A stretch of DNA of 64,000 nucleotides from Mesorhizobium prunaredense (GTDB taxonomy: Bacteria > Pseudomonadota > Alphaproteobacteria > Rhizobiales > Rhizobiaceae), in the NCBI RefSeq assembly GCF_900156895.1, contig NZ_FTPD01000067.1, positions 385,570-449,569 of the forward strand. The letters are read 5' to 3'. The position numbers and the translations under genes are program-made. The notes beneath the pieces were generated by a model. It searched no databases and was not told the origin of the DNA. It worked only from the letters and a program-made list of their open reading frames with translations. Shown here piece after piece: positions 53,462-62,597 of this stretch; positions within the stretch are counted from its first letter, which is position 1; the number at the start of each line of letters is the position of its first letter.

Positions 53462-54256
53462 ATGCGCCAGTATCTCGACCTCTTGAAGCACGTGCTGGAA
53501 AACGGCGCCGATCGCGGTGACCGCACCGGCACCGGAACGCGCTCGGTGTTCGGCTACCAGATGCGCTTCGACCTCGCGCGCGGCTTTCCGGTCACCACCA
53601 CCAAGAAGCTTCACCTGAAGTCGATCGTGCATGAACTTCTGTGGTTCCTGGCCGGCGACACCAATATCAAATATCTCAACGACCACGGCGTCTCGATCTG
53701 GGACGAATGGGCCGACGAGAATGGCGACCTCGGCCCGGTCTACGGCAAGCAATGGCGCTCCTGGCCGGACGGCCATGGCGGCACCATCGACCAGATTGCC
53801 AATCTCTTGAAGGAGATACGCAAGAATCCTAATTCCCGACGGCTGATCGTTTCGGCGTGGAACCCGGCCGAAGTGGAAGCCATGGCGCTGCCACCCTGTC
53901 ATTGCCTTTTCCAGTTCTATGTCTCGGAAGGCAGGCTATCCTGCCAGCTCTACCAACGTTCCGCCGATATCTTTCTCGGCGTGCCGTTCAACATCGCTTC
54001 CTATGCGCTGCTCACCTTGATGGTGGCGCAGGTGACGGGGCTGAAGCCTGGCGATTTCGTCCATACGCTGGGCGATGCGCATCTTTATGCAAACCATTTC
54101 GAGCAGGCGCGCGAACAGTTGCAGCGCACGCCCAAGGCGTTGCCGACGCTTTGGATCAATCCGGAGGTGAAGGACCTTTTTGCCTTCCGCTTCGAAGATT
54201 TCCGGCTGGAAAACTACCTCGCCGATGCGACGATCAAGGCGCCCATCGCGGTGTGA
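53462..54256 (+). CDS. thyA: Thymidylate synthase ThyA
   Basis: A 264-residue enzyme, exactly the usual length, that methylates dUMP with methylene-tetrahydrofolate. The active-site cysteine is in LPPCHCLFQFYV. The N-terminal DRTGTGTRSVFGYQMRF and the RRLIVSAWNP motif are invariant family parts. The partner enzyme dihydrofolate reductase is encoded 5.6 kb downstream at 59862, but not in the same operon. Confidence 0.97.
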   Translation: MRQYLDLLKHVLENGADRGDRTGTGTRSVFGYQMRFDLARGFPVTTTKKLHLKSIVHELLWFLAGDTNIKYLNDHGVSIWDEWADENGDLGPVYGKQWRSWPDGHGGTIDQIANLLKEIRKNPNSRRLIVSAWNPAEVEAMALPPCHCLFQFYVSEGRLSCQLYQRSADIFLGVPFNIASYALLTLMVAQVTGLKPGDFVHTLGDAHLYANHFEQAREQLQRTPKALPTLWINPEVKDLFAFRFEDFRLENYLADATIKAPIAV

Positions 54257-54475
54257 GCCGCAAAAATCGGGCCCTTTACCCACCCAGTCTCGAAATCGCT
54301 CGGCTGCGGCGCTGCGCCGTCCTCCCGTCAATGCCGACCGCGACATCTCGATGCTTTGACCCGCGGCATCGGCCTGCAACGTTGCGCTGTATCCACCCCA
54401 ATTGATCGCGAGCGGTGGCGGTGTCATGCAATGCCGTCGGCGGGCTATCGGGCTGAGTCTGGCAAAAAGCCTTCC

Positions 54476-54503
54476 CTTGTTATATTCAGGCGGATATATC
54501 GAC
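54476..54503 (+). promoter_or_regulatory. ModE box upstream of modABC
   Basis: CTTGTTATATT, six bases, GATATATCGAC. This matches the layout and core of the known ModE operator (ATCGnTATATA, six bases, TATATAnCGAT). It lies 45 bases before the modA start. Molybdate-loaded ModE would repress modABC from here. Confidence 0.7.
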
Positions 54504-54547
54504 TGGCAGGGTCGCGCCGATCGGATTTCAAAGTCCAGGAGAGTTTC

Positions 54548-55342
54548 ATGCTGGTGCGCAAAGGTTTCGGATTGAAGGCGGTCGCCATTGGCGGTCTTGC
54601 GATATTGATCGCGGCCATGCCGGTTACCCATGCGGATGACAGGCTGATCGTCTTTGCCGCCGCAAGCATGAAGAACGTACTGGATGCAGTGAATACCGCC
54701 TGCGCCGCCGATGTCGGCGAGGCGGCGATCATTTCCTATGCGGCAAGCTCCGCATTGGCCAAGCAGATCGAGGGCGGCGCGCCAGCCGATGTCTTCATCT
54801 CGGCCGACCGCGACTGGATGAACTATCTGTCCGACAAGAAGCTGACCAAGCCGGGTTCCGAGGTGAAGTTGCTCGGCAACCAGATCGTGCTGGTGGCGCC
54901 GGAGGGTTCGACGGTCGAAACCAGGATCGAAAAGGGTTTTGATCTTGCCGGGCTGATCGGTGACGGCAGGCTTGCGATGGGCGATTTCAAGGCGGTGCCG
55001 GCCGGCAAATATGGCAAGGCGGCGCTTGAATCGCTCGGCGTCTGGTCCTCGGTCGAAGGCAAGTTGGCACAGGCCGAGAACGTGCGCGCCGCGCTCAAGC
55101 TCGTCTCCACAGGTGAGGCAGCGCTCGGCATCGTCTACGCCACCGACGCGCATGCCGAGCCCGGCGTCAAAGTGATCGGCACCTTCCCGCAGGATTCGCA
55201 CCCGCCGATCGTCTACCCGGTTGCCCAGATCGCGGATTCGAAGGACAAGGATGCGCCGGCATTCCTGAAATGCCTGCTATCCGCCAAGGCAGGCGAACTC
55301 TTCAAGGCGCAAGGTTTTACGGTCCTCACGCCGAGCAACTGA
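54548..55342 (+). CDS. modA: Molybdate-binding periplasmic protein ModA
   Basis: A 264-residue substrate-binding protein of the molybdate importer. A signal peptide ends at THADD, and LIVFAAASMKNVLDAV is the typical ModA opening with the oxyanion-binding serine. SYAASSALAKQIEGGAPADVFISA is also diagnostic, spanning about residues 60-83. The ATG follows AGGAGAG. It leads the modABC operon, with the ModE box in its promoter region. Confidence 0.95.
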   Translation: MLVRKGFGLKAVAIGGLAILIAAMPVTHADDRLIVFAAASMKNVLDAVNTACAADVGEAAIISYAASSALAKQIEGGAPADVFISADRDWMNYLSDKKLTKPGSEVKLLGNQIVLVAPEGSTVETRIEKGFDLAGLIGDGRLAMGDFKAVPAGKYGKAALESLGVWSSVEGKLAQAENVRAALKLVSTGEAALGIVYATDAHAEPGVKVIGTFPQDSHPPIVYPVAQIADSKDKDAPAFLKCLLSAKAGELFKAQGFTVLTPSN

Positions 55343-55355
55343 GGCACGCCAGAAG

Positions 55356-56060
55356 ATGAATTGGCTGCTGGACCTCACTCCCGACGAATGGAACGCGGTC
55401 CGGCTGTCGATCAAGGTGGCGACAGTGGCGATGGTCGCCAGCCTGCCGCCCGGCATATTGATCGCGCTTGTGCTTGCCCGTGGCCAATTCTGGGGCAAGA
55501 CGCTGCTCAACGGGCTGGTGCATCTTCCGTTGATCCTGCCGCCGGTGGTTATCGGCTATCTGCTGCTGCTCTCCTTCGGCAGGCGCGGCCCGGTCGGAGC
55601 GTTCCTGGCCGAGCATTTCGGCATTGTCTTCTCCTTTCGCTGGACGGGTGCCGCATTGGCCTGCGCTGTCATGGGCTTTCCCCTGATGGTGCGGGCGATC
55701 CGGCTGTCGATCGAGGCAGTCGACCGCAGAATCGAGGCGGCGGCCGGGACGCTTGGCGCCAATCCGCTGTGGGTGTTCGCGACGATCACGTTGCCGCTGA
55801 TCCTGCCCGGCCTGATTACCGGCGCGATCTTGTCGTTCGCCAAAGCGATGGGCGAATTCGGCGCAACGATCACTTTCGTTTCCAACATCCCCAACCAGAC
55901 GCAGACGCTGCCGTCGGCGATCTACACGTTCACGCAGGTGCCGGGCGGCGATGCCGGCGCGTTCAGGCTGACGCTGATCTCGATCGTCATCTCGATGGCA
56001 GCACTTGTCGCATCGGAGGTGCTGGCGCGGCGCGTCGGCAGGCGGATGGATATCGAATGA
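55356..56060 (+). CDS. modB: Molybdate ABC transporter permease ModB
   Basis: A 234-residue inner membrane permease with five or six hydrophobic segments. The coupling motif EAAAGTLGANPLWVFATITLPLILPG contains the EAA loop, here about residues 128-153. Length matches ModB. It overlaps modC by four bases (ATGA). Confidence 0.95.
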   Translation: MNWLLDLTPDEWNAVRLSIKVATVAMVASLPPGILIALVLARGQFWGKTLLNGLVHLPLILPPVVIGYLLLLSFGRRGPVGAFLAEHFGIVFSFRWTGAALACAVMGFPLMVRAIRLSIEAVDRRIEAAAGTLGANPLWVFATITLPLILPGLITGAILSFAKAMGEFGATITFVSNIPNQTQTLPSAIYTFTQVPGGDAGAFRLTLISIVISMAALVASEVLARRVGRRMDIE

Positions 56061-57169
56061 CGGTCGTGGTCGACATCAGCCATCGGCTTGGCGACTTCGA
56101 GGTCGACGCCCGCTTCGAGAGCGCCGGGCGGCTGACCGCGCTGTTCGGACCCTCGGGCTCCGGCAAGACGACGCTGATCAACATGATTGCCGGACTGATC
56201 CGGCCGGACAAGGGGCGGATCGAGGCCGACGGCCGTGTGCTGGTCGATACGGATGCGGGTCGGTTCGTGCCGAAGCACAAGCGCCGCATCGGCATGGTGT
56301 TCCAGGACGCGCGGCTGTTTCCGCATATGAGCGTGGCCAGCAATCTGCGCTACGGCCGCTGGTTCACGCCGACGGCGGAACGCTATGCGGACATCAGTGC
56401 CGTTGTCGACCTGCTCGGCATCGGTCCTTTGCTCGACCGGCGGCCGGCAAAGCTTTCCGGCGGCGAGAAACAGCGCGTGGCGATCGGCCGGGCGCTGCTC
56501 GCCAGCCCGAAACTGTTGCTGATGGACGAGCCGCTGGCTTCGCTCGACGAGGCCCGCAAGGCAGAAATCCTGCCTTACATCGAGCGGCTGCGCGACGAGA
56601 CGAAAATCCCGATCGTCTATGTCAGCCATTCGGTCTCAGAGGTCGCGCGGCTGGCAAGCAACGTCGTTGTGCTGGCGCAAGGCAAAGTCGCTGCTTGCGG
56701 CCCGACCGGGGCGATCATGCAGCGGCTCGACCTGTTGCCGGCGGAGGAGCGCGGCGAGGGCGGCGCAGTACTGGATACCGCGGTGCTGCGCCACGACGAT
56801 GTCTTTGGCATGACCGTGCTCGGCTCGGTGGCGGGCGAGATCCGAGTGCCGCTTCTGGCAGTGCCGGTCGGTGCGCCGATGCGCATTCGCATCCGTGCCC
56901 GCGATGTGATGATCGCCACCGAACAGCCGACGGGTCTCAGCGCGCTCAACATCTTGCAGGGCACGATCGTGACGATGGCGCCGGGCGAAGGTCCCGCAGT
57001 CGAGATCGGCATCGACTGCCATGGAGCAACCGTGCTTGCCCGGATCACCGAGCAATCGCGACAGACGCTGAAACTCCGGCTTGGTCGAGAGGTCTACGCG
57101 GTGGTCAAGACGGTTAGCTTCGACCCGGCGAATATGAGCGCCGGCCTGCCAGTCGAGGCGGACGGATGA
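56057..57169 (+). CDS. modC: Molybdate ABC transporter ATP-binding protein ModC
   Basis: A 370-residue ATPase. Walker A is GPSGSGKTT, the signature LSGGEKQRVAIGR and Walker B LLLMDEPLASLDE. The C-terminal TOBE (molybdate-binding) domain covers about residues 290-365 (GLSALNILQGTIVTM). The start overlaps the modB stop. The frame is open through modB, but that is only a shadow. Confidence 0.95.
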   Translation: MTVVVDISHRLGDFEVDARFESAGRLTALFGPSGSGKTTLINMIAGLIRPDKGRIEADGRVLVDTDAGRFVPKHKRRIGMVFQDARLFPHMSVASNLRYGRWFTPTAERYADISAVVDLLGIGPLLDRRPAKLSGGEKQRVAIGRALLASPKLLLMDEPLASLDEARKAEILPYIERLRDETKIPIVYVSHSVSEVARLASNVVVLAQGKVAACGPTGAIMQRLDLLPAEERGEGGAVLDTAVLRHDDVFGMTVLGSVAGEIRVPLLAVPVGAPMRIRIRARDVMIATEQPTGLSALNILQGTIVTMAPGEGPAVEIGIDCHGATVLARITEQSRQTLKLRLGREVYAVVKTVSFDPANMSAGLPVEADG

Positions 57170-57182
57170 CCGGCGGATGATT

Positions 57183-57210
57183 GTCGCTATATCATTTTGG
57201 AATAGCGGTA
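57183..57210 (+). promoter_or_regulatory. ModE box upstream of modE
   Basis: GTCGCTATATC, six bases, GAATAGCGGTA. The left arm is very close to the ModE consensus ATCGCTATATA and the right arm is a weaker match. It starts 14 bases after the modC stop and ends 20-47 bases before the possible modE starts, so ModE probably controls its own gene. Confidence 0.65.
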
Positions 57211-57256
57211 GCGCCGGAGAGCATCTAGGATGGATGGCGGGACTGCGGAGGAGCAA

Positions 57257-57598
57257 ATGCCGTCGCTGAGCTTGCGGATAAACCTCGATCCAGAAGGGCG
57301 CATCGGGCCGGGCAAGATCGAGCTTCTGGAGCAGATTGCCGCCTTCGGCTCGATCTCGGCGGCGGCGCGCGGCATGGAAATGTCCTACAAACACGCCTGG
57401 GATCTGGTCGAGGACATGAACCGGGTGTTCGGCAAGCCGCTGGTCGCGGCGCAGACCGGTGGCAAAAAGGGCGGCGGCGCCCAGTTGACGCCGGCGGGGC
57501 TTGCGGTGGTCAGCCGCTTTCGCGCCATCGAACGGGCTGCGGCTTCCGCGGCGGCGGCGCATCTGGAAGCTTTACAGGCGGAGATCGATGCCGGGTGA
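57257..57598 (+). CDS. modE: Short ModE-type regulator without molybdate-binding domain
   Basis: A winged helix-turn-helix protein of 113 residues. GRIGPGKIELLEQIAAFGSISAAARGMEMSYKHAWDLV, spanning about residues 16-53, is the ModE DNA-binding domain. E. coli ModE has 262 residues with two Mop domains; here the protein ends after the HTH and dimer helix. Molybdate sensing must occur elsewhere or not at all. I chose the ATG at 57257 behind GGAGGAG; an ATG at 57230 would add nine residues. Confidence 0.87.
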   Translation: MPSLSLRINLDPEGRIGPGKIELLEQIAAFGSISAAARGMEMSYKHAWDLVEDMNRVFGKPLVAAQTGGKKGGGAQLTPAGLAVVSRFRAIERAAASAAAAHLEALQAEIDAG

Positions 57599-57626
57599 GG
57601 CTGGTGGAACCTGTATCGGCCGAACC

Positions 57627-57726
57627 TAAAGCGCGTCGCATTTGAACGGATTCATGTGACGCGCTTTAGGTTCTTTTTTATGCATGTCGTTATCGCAAAA
57701 CCGCTGCGCACTTTTGCGCGACATGC
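57627..57726 (+). repeat. Intergenic double-palindrome repeat, type II
   Basis: Almost identical to the copy at 18263-18367, in the same orientation. It fills the gap between the convergent modE and cobF genes, and its end touches the cobF stop codon. The TAAAGCGCGTC/GACGCGCTTTA stem followed by a T-run (TTCTTTTTT) could terminate modE transcripts. Confidence 0.9.
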
Positions 57727-58500
57727 CTACTCCTCCGGCTCGCCGGGTTTGCGCAGCAGATAAGTGTCCATGATCCAGCCTTTTTTCCGACGCGCCTCGT
57801 CGCGGGTCCTGACGATCTCGTCGCCGACGTCGCCAAGGCGGCCGGAAATGAGGATCTCGTCGGGCGTGCCGAGATAAGCGCCCCAGTGGATGAGGAGGTC
57901 GTTGTCGTCCAGCGTGTTGAAGGCGCACTTGCCGTCCAGCATGACGACGGTGCTGCCGGCATTGTCGGGCAAGCCTTCCTCGGTGAGCCGGCGGCCGGTG
58001 GTGATCTGAACCGCATCGCCGATGCGGTTCAGCGCAATCTTATGGCTGGCGGCGAGCGCCTGGACGGCAGTGATGCCGGGGATCACCTCGAGCTCGAACT
58101 CGACATTGCCTCTCATGCGCACCCGCTCCAGGATGCGCAGCGCGCTGTCGTAGAGCGAGGGATCGCCCCAGATCAGGAAGGCGCCGCAGCCATCTTGCGA
58201 AAGCTCGTCGCGGATCAGGCTTTCATAGATCGCGGCGATCGCCTCGTGCCAGTCATCGACGGTCGAGCGATAGGAGGGCGCTGGCTCGGCCCGCACCGGC
58301 ACGTCGAATTCGACCCGGCGCGAGTTTGGATTGGTGACGAATCGATCGCAGATATGGCGGCGCAGTTCTGCGAGATCGCTCTTCCTGGCACCCTTGTCGG
58401 GAATGAACAGCACGTCGGCGCGGTTCAAGCCGTCGACCGCCTGCACGGTCATGTGGTCGGGATTGCCGGCGCCGATGCCGATGACGAGAAGCTTGCGCAT
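57727..58500 (-). CDS. cobF: Precorrin-6A synthase (deacetylating) CobF
   Basis: A 257-residue SAM-dependent methyltransferase that methylates C-1 of the corrin ring in the oxygen-dependent cobalamin pathway and releases acetate. The N-terminus KLLVIGIGAGNPDHMTVQAV and the LIWGDPSLYDS motif are tetrapyrrole methylase signatures. The ATG at 58500 follows AGGAG. The open frame upstream crosses a repeat. No other cob genes are in the window, so it is isolated here. Confidence 0.9.
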   Translation of the reverse strand: MRKLLVIGIGAGNPDHMTVQAVDGLNRADVLFIPDKGARKSDLAELRRHICDRFVTNPNSRRVEFDVPVRAEPAPSYRSTVDDWHEAIAAIYESLIRDELSQDGCGAFLIWGDPSLYDSALRILERVRMRGNVEFELEVIPGITAVQALAASHKIALNRIGDAVQITTGRRLTEEGLPDNAGSTVVMLDGKCAFNTLDDNDLLIHWGAYLGTPDEILISGRLGDVGDEIVRTRDEARRKKGWIMDTYLLRKPGEPEE

Positions 58501-58608
58501 GGGCGAACTCCTGCCCGATCGGAACGTCACTGTCCAGACTGGCCCGGCAGGTCGGCATGGCATGTGCGCAAGCGCGGAAGGGCTTTGAAACTCCACATTG
58601 AAACGTCT

Positions 58609-58814
58609 AGAGCGACGTGCGTCCACTTGGACGCACAAAGTATGCTCTAGCACCTTAAATCGTCGCATCGTGCTTTCCGAAAATCGATTCCGATTTTCGG
58701 GCCGATGCGATAGAGCGACGTGCGTCCACTTGGACGCACAAAGTACGCTCTAGCACCTTAAATCGTCGCATCGTGCTTTCCGAAAATCGATTCCGATTTT
58801 CGGGCCGATGCGAT
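58609..58814 (-). repeat. Tandem pair of type I double-palindrome repeats
   Basis: Two head-to-tail copies with an exact period of 103 bases (58609 and 58712) and only one base difference noted (GTATGCTCT against GTACGCTCT). Each holds the AGAGCG/CGCTCT palindrome and the CGAAAATCG/CGATTTTCG palindrome. The near identity points to a recent duplication. They separate cobF from the DUF4424 gene. Confidence 0.92.
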
Positions 58815-58848
58815 AGAGTCGTAGCGGCATCTCGCCCAGGGAGCTTCC

Positions 58849-59862
58849 ATGTTCCGTTACGTCCTGACCGCCGCGCTGGCGCTTTCGGCCACGCCCGTGT
58901 TCGCCAATGATTCGATCGCCGAATTGGGGACGGGCGGCCTGATCCTGTCGCGCAGCGACGCGGTCGCCATGGAGAGCGAGGACCTCTACATCTCGCCGGA
59001 AAAGGTGACGGTCGACTATGTCTTCCGCAACAACACCGACAAGGATGTCGACGCGATCGTCGCCTTTCCGATGCCTGACATCGAAGGCGATCCGAACGAG
59101 ATGCCGGCAATTCCCGACGGCCAGAGCGACAATTTCCTCGGCTTCGAGGTGACGATAGACGGCGTGGCGGCAAAGCTGCAGCTCGAGCAGAAGGCGTTTG
59201 CGCTCGGCATCGACATCAGTGCCGATCTCGAGTCGCAGAACGTGCCGTTCTACCCGTTCGGCGATGCGGCCAGGGCGGCATTGGCGAAGCTGCCGCAAGC
59301 GGTTGCCGACGACTGGGTCGACCGCGGCCTCATCATCGAGGACACCGCCGACGACGGGTCGGGCATGAAAACCGTCTATGTGCCGTTCTGGCAATTGCGT
59401 TCGACCTATTGGTGGCGCTCGACCTTTCCAGCCAGCAAGGCAGTCCGCGTCGCCCATCGCTACAAGCCCAGCGTCGGCGGCACCTCCTCGGTCAGCTTCT
59501 TCTATGACGGCCAGTTCCAGGGCCAATACGCCGCCTACAAGACCCGTTACTGCATGGACGGCACGTTCGAGAATGCGATTCGCAAGGCGGCGAAGAGCAA
59601 TCCCGACGGCACTCCGAGATATTTCGAAAACCGCATCGCCTATGTCCTGACCACTGGCGGCAACTGGGCGACGGGCTCGATCGGCAAGTTCAAGCTGACC
59701 GTCGACAAGGGCGATCCGAAGAACCTGGTCTCGTTCTGTGGCGAAAACGTCAGGAAAGTCGGGCCGACGCGTTTCGAGATGACGGCAGACAATTTCTACC
59801 CTGAGCACGACATCGACATATTGCTGCTGGCACCTTCGCGCGATGGCGGGAGCGGCGGCTGA
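58849..59862 (+). CDS. DUF4424 family exported protein
   Basis: A 337-residue protein with a signal peptide (cleavage after PVFA) and the DUF4424 domain: NDSIAELGTGGLILSRSDAVAMESEDLYISPEKV at the mature N-terminus, here spanning about residues 20-53. It should be periplasmic or outer-surface and mainly beta. Function unknown. The last base of its stop overlaps the folA start (TGATGG), which suggests co-transcription. Confidence 0.85.
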   Translation: MFRYVLTAALALSATPVFANDSIAELGTGGLILSRSDAVAMESEDLYISPEKVTVDYVFRNNTDKDVDAIVAFPMPDIEGDPNEMPAIPDGQSDNFLGFEVTIDGVAAKLQLEQKAFALGIDISADLESQNVPFYPFGDAARAALAKLPQAVADDWVDRGLIIEDTADDGSGMKTVYVPFWQLRSTYWWRSTFPASKAVRVAHRYKPSVGGTSSVSFFYDGQFQGQYAAYKTRYCMDGTFENAIRKAAKSNPDGTPRYFENRIAYVLTTGGNWATGSIGKFKLTVDKGDPKNLVSFCGENVRKVGPTRFEMTADNFYPEHDIDILLLAPSRDGGSGG

Positions 59863-60380
59863 TGGACGTCGCGATCTATGTCGCCATCGCCGAAAACGGT
59901 GTGATCGGGCGCGATGGCGGTTTGCCGTGGCGGCTTTCCAGCGATCTCAAGCGGTTCAAGGCCGACACGATGGGCAAACCTATCGTCATGGGTCGCAAGA
60001 CCTATGAAGGCATCGGCCGGCCTCTGCCTGGCAGGCTCAATATCGTGGTGACCCGCGACAAGACCTGGCGCGCCGAGGGCGTCGAAACCGTGCATTCGCT
60101 CGACGAGGCGATCCGCCTGGCGAAGGCGCGCGGGCGCTGCATGGCCGGCGCCGACGAAATCTGCGTCATCGGCGGCGGCGAGATCTATGCCCAGGCGCTG
60201 CCGCTGGCCGACCGCCTGCATGTCACCCATGTCCTTGCCGCGGTCGACGGCGACGCGCATTTCCCGCCGATCGACCCGGATTTGTGGCGCATCGGCCGCT
60301 CGCAGGACGTTCCGGCCGGTGAAAAGGATAGTCATGCGACACGCTATTCGGTTTACGAGCGACGCCGCGACGTGCATTGA
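59862..60380 (+). CDS. folA: Dihydrofolate reductase
   Basis: A 172-residue enzyme that reduces dihydrofolate with NADPH. AENGVIGRDGGLPWRL contains the substrate-binding loop, MGRKTYEGIGRPLPGR the NADPH site and VIGGGEIYAQALPLAD the family's third motif. Length is normal. It starts on the stop of the DUF4424 gene. Confidence 0.95.
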   Translation: MDVAIYVAIAENGVIGRDGGLPWRLSSDLKRFKADTMGKPIVMGRKTYEGIGRPLPGRLNIVVTRDKTWRAEGVETVHSLDEAIRLAKARGRCMAGADEICVIGGGEIYAQALPLADRLHVTHVLAAVDGDAHFPPIDPDLWRIGRSQDVPAGEKDSHATRYSVYERRRDVH

Positions 60381-60522
60381 GAGACGGTAAAGGGTCGCGA
60401 CGGTCCAAAACGGACGGTGACGACGACCGATCGCGTTGAAAGCGCGCCGTCGCATCCCTATAGAAGGACAACACTGGATTTTGCGTCGTCAGGCCGGCGC
60501 GTGAGGGAGCGAAAGGACATTC

Positions 60523-61632
60523 ATGCCCTGGAACGACAAAAGCGGCGGAGGCGGCGGCCCATGGGGCGGCGGCAACAATCCAGGACCCTGGGGGCAGGGA
60601 CCAAAGGGGCCCAGCGGTCCGCAGGGCTCACCTCCCGATCTCGAAGACATCATCCGGCGCGGCCAGGACAGGTTGCGGCGTGCTTTGCCGGGTGGCGCTG
60701 GCGCCAGCCCAGCCGTGTTCGGATTGATCGCGGCAGCGCTTATAGCGCTGTGGGCGTTCAAGGCGGTCTATACCGTGCAGCCCGACGAGGTTGCGGTCGA
60801 ACTCAGATTCGGCGTGCCAAAGGCGGAGTTCTCGCAGCCAGGCCTGCATTTCCATTGGTGGCCCATCGAGACGGTCGAGACGGCCAACATTGCCGAACAA
60901 CTCGTCAACATCGGCGGCGGCACCGCCTCCGGCAACGGTTCAGGGCTGATGCTTTCGGGCGACCAGAACATCGTCAACGTCCAGTTCTCGGTGGCCTATC
61001 AGGTCTCCGATCCGAGGGCCTATCTGTTCGACGTGTCCGATCCCGACGGCATGCTGCGCCAGGTCGCCGAAAGCGCCATGCGCGAAGCGGTCGGCCGGCG
61101 GCCGGCGCAGGACATCTTCCGCGACGATCGCGAGGGCATTGCAGCGTCCGTGCGCGAAATCATCCAGACGACGCTGGACGGCTACAAGGCCGGCCTGAAC
61201 GTCAACGCGATCTCGATCGAGGATGCCGCACCGCCGCGCGAAGTGGCCGACGCCTTCGATGAGGTGCAGCGCGCCGAACAGGACGAGGACAAGTTCGTCG
61301 AGCAGGCCAACCAGTATTCCAACCAGAAGCTCGGCCAGGCGCGCGGCGAGGCCGCACAGATCCGCGAGGAGGCGGCCGGCTACAAGAACCGGGTCGTGCA
61401 GGAGGCCGAAGGCGAGGCGCAGCGCTTCATCTCGGTCTATGACGAATACGCCAAGGCGCCGGATGTGACGCGCCAGCGGCTTTATCTGGAAACGATGGAG
61501 AGGGTTCTGAGGGATTCCAGCAAGGTCATTATCGAGCAAGGCAGCGGACCAGGGGTCGTCCCCTATCTGCCGCTGCCGGCATTGCAGCAGAAGGCGCCGG
61601 CGCCGGCGCCGGTGCTGGGAGGAAACCAGTGA
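60523..61632 (+). CDS. hflK: HflK, FtsH protease modulator
   Basis: A 369-residue SPFH/band 7 protein. A Gly/Pro/Trp/Asn-rich cytoplasmic N-terminus (NDKSGGGGGPWGGGNNPG) precedes one membrane helix near residue 70, then the periplasmic band 7 domain. A long helical segment with EAEGEAQRF follows. With HflC it forms a large cage around the FtsH protease in the inner membrane. It overlaps hflC. Confidence 0.95.
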   Translation: MPWNDKSGGGGGPWGGGNNPGPWGQGPKGPSGPQGSPPDLEDIIRRGQDRLRRALPGGAGASPAVFGLIAAALIALWAFKAVYTVQPDEVAVELRFGVPKAEFSQPGLHFHWWPIETVETANIAEQLVNIGGGTASGNGSGLMLSGDQNIVNVQFSVAYQVSDPRAYLFDVSDPDGMLRQVAESAMREAVGRRPAQDIFRDDREGIAASVREIIQTTLDGYKAGLNVNAISIEDAAPPREVADAFDEVQRAEQDEDKFVEQANQYSNQKLGQARGEAAQIREEAAGYKNRVVQEAEGEAQRFISVYDEYAKAPDVTRQRLYLETMERVLRDSSKVIIEQGSGPGVVPYLPLPALQQKAPAPAPVLGGNQ

Positions 61633-62591
61633 TGGCCAACCGTCTTCCCATCATCGCCGTCATCGCCGCGGTCGTCCTGTTCCTGCTCTATTCATCGGTC
61701 TTCGTTGTCAATGCGCGCCAGCAGGCACTGGTGCTCAGGTTTGGCGAGATCGTCGACGTCAAGAGCCAGCCGGGCATCTATTTCAAGGCGCCGTTCGCCT
61801 TTTTCGATGCCGACAGCGTGCAGTTGATCGAAAACAGGGTGCTGCGCTTCGACCTCGACAACATCCGCGTCCAGGTTTCGGGCGGCAAGTTCTACGAGGT
61901 CGACGCCTTCATCGCCTATCGGATTTCGGATCCGCGCGTGTTTCGCTCCGCGGTGTCCGGCCAGATCGAGCTGGCCGAGGCACGCTTGAGGACGCGTCTC
62001 GACGCCGCCTTGCGCCGTGTTTACGGTCTGCGCGACTTCGAGGCGGCGCTCTCGGAAGAGCGAGCCGTGATGATGCGCGAAGTGCGCGATCAGCTGAGGC
62101 CCGACGCCACGTCGCTCGGCCTGCAGATCGAGGATGTCCGCATACGCCGGACCGATTTGACGGCGGAAGTCTCGCAACAGACATATGACCGCATGAAGGC
62201 TGAGCGTCTGGCCGAAGCCGAGCGGCTGCGGGCGCGCGGCAACGAGGCGGCGCAGCGCATCAGGGCGCGCGCCGACCGCGAAGTGGTGGAGATCGTAGCC
62301 GAGGCACGGAGGGAGTCTGAAATCCTGCGCGGTGAAGGCGAAGCTCAACGCAGCGCCACCTTCGCGAACGCCTACCAGCGCGATCCAGCCTTCTTCGACT
62401 TTTACCGGTCGATGAATGCCTACGGCACGGCGCTGGACAATACCGGGACGACGATGGTGCTGTCGCCGAATTCGGAATTCTTCCGTTTCTTCCGCAATCC
62501 CGCCGGCGCGGCAGCGCCGGCTGCACCAGCAGCGCCTGGTGCAGCAGCAGCACCCGGTGCACCGGCAGCGCAGCCAGGCACCGGCCAGTAA
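61632..62591 (+). CDS. hflC: HflC, FtsH protease modulator
   Basis: A 319-residue SPFH protein with an N-terminal membrane anchor (IIAVIAAVVLFLLYSSVFVV), the band 7 domain (ARQQALVLRFGEIVDV) and a coiled-coil with RARADREVVEIVAEARRESE. The C-terminus ends in an Ala/Pro-rich tail of simple repeats (AAPAAPAAPGAAA). The ATG at 61632 overlaps the hflK stop; a GTG one codon earlier is possible. Confidence 0.94.
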   Translation: MANRLPIIAVIAAVVLFLLYSSVFVVNARQQALVLRFGEIVDVKSQPGIYFKAPFAFFDADSVQLIENRVLRFDLDNIRVQVSGGKFYEVDAFIAYRISDPRVFRSAVSGQIELAEARLRTRLDAALRRVYGLRDFEAALSEERAVMMREVRDQLRPDATSLGLQIEDVRIRRTDLTAEVSQQTYDRMKAERLAEAERLRARGNEAAQRIRARADREVVEIVAEARRESEILRGEGEAQRSATFANAYQRDPAFFDFYRSMNAYGTALDNTGTTMVLSPNSEFFRFFRNPAGAAAPAAPAAPGAAAAPGAPAAQPGTGQ

Positions 62592-62597
62592 CGGCCG

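Noticed and set aside
55361..57169. 602-residue frame spanning modB and modC
   Set aside because: The first 230 codons are a shadow of modB in another frame. modC begins at 56057 where the ABC domain starts.
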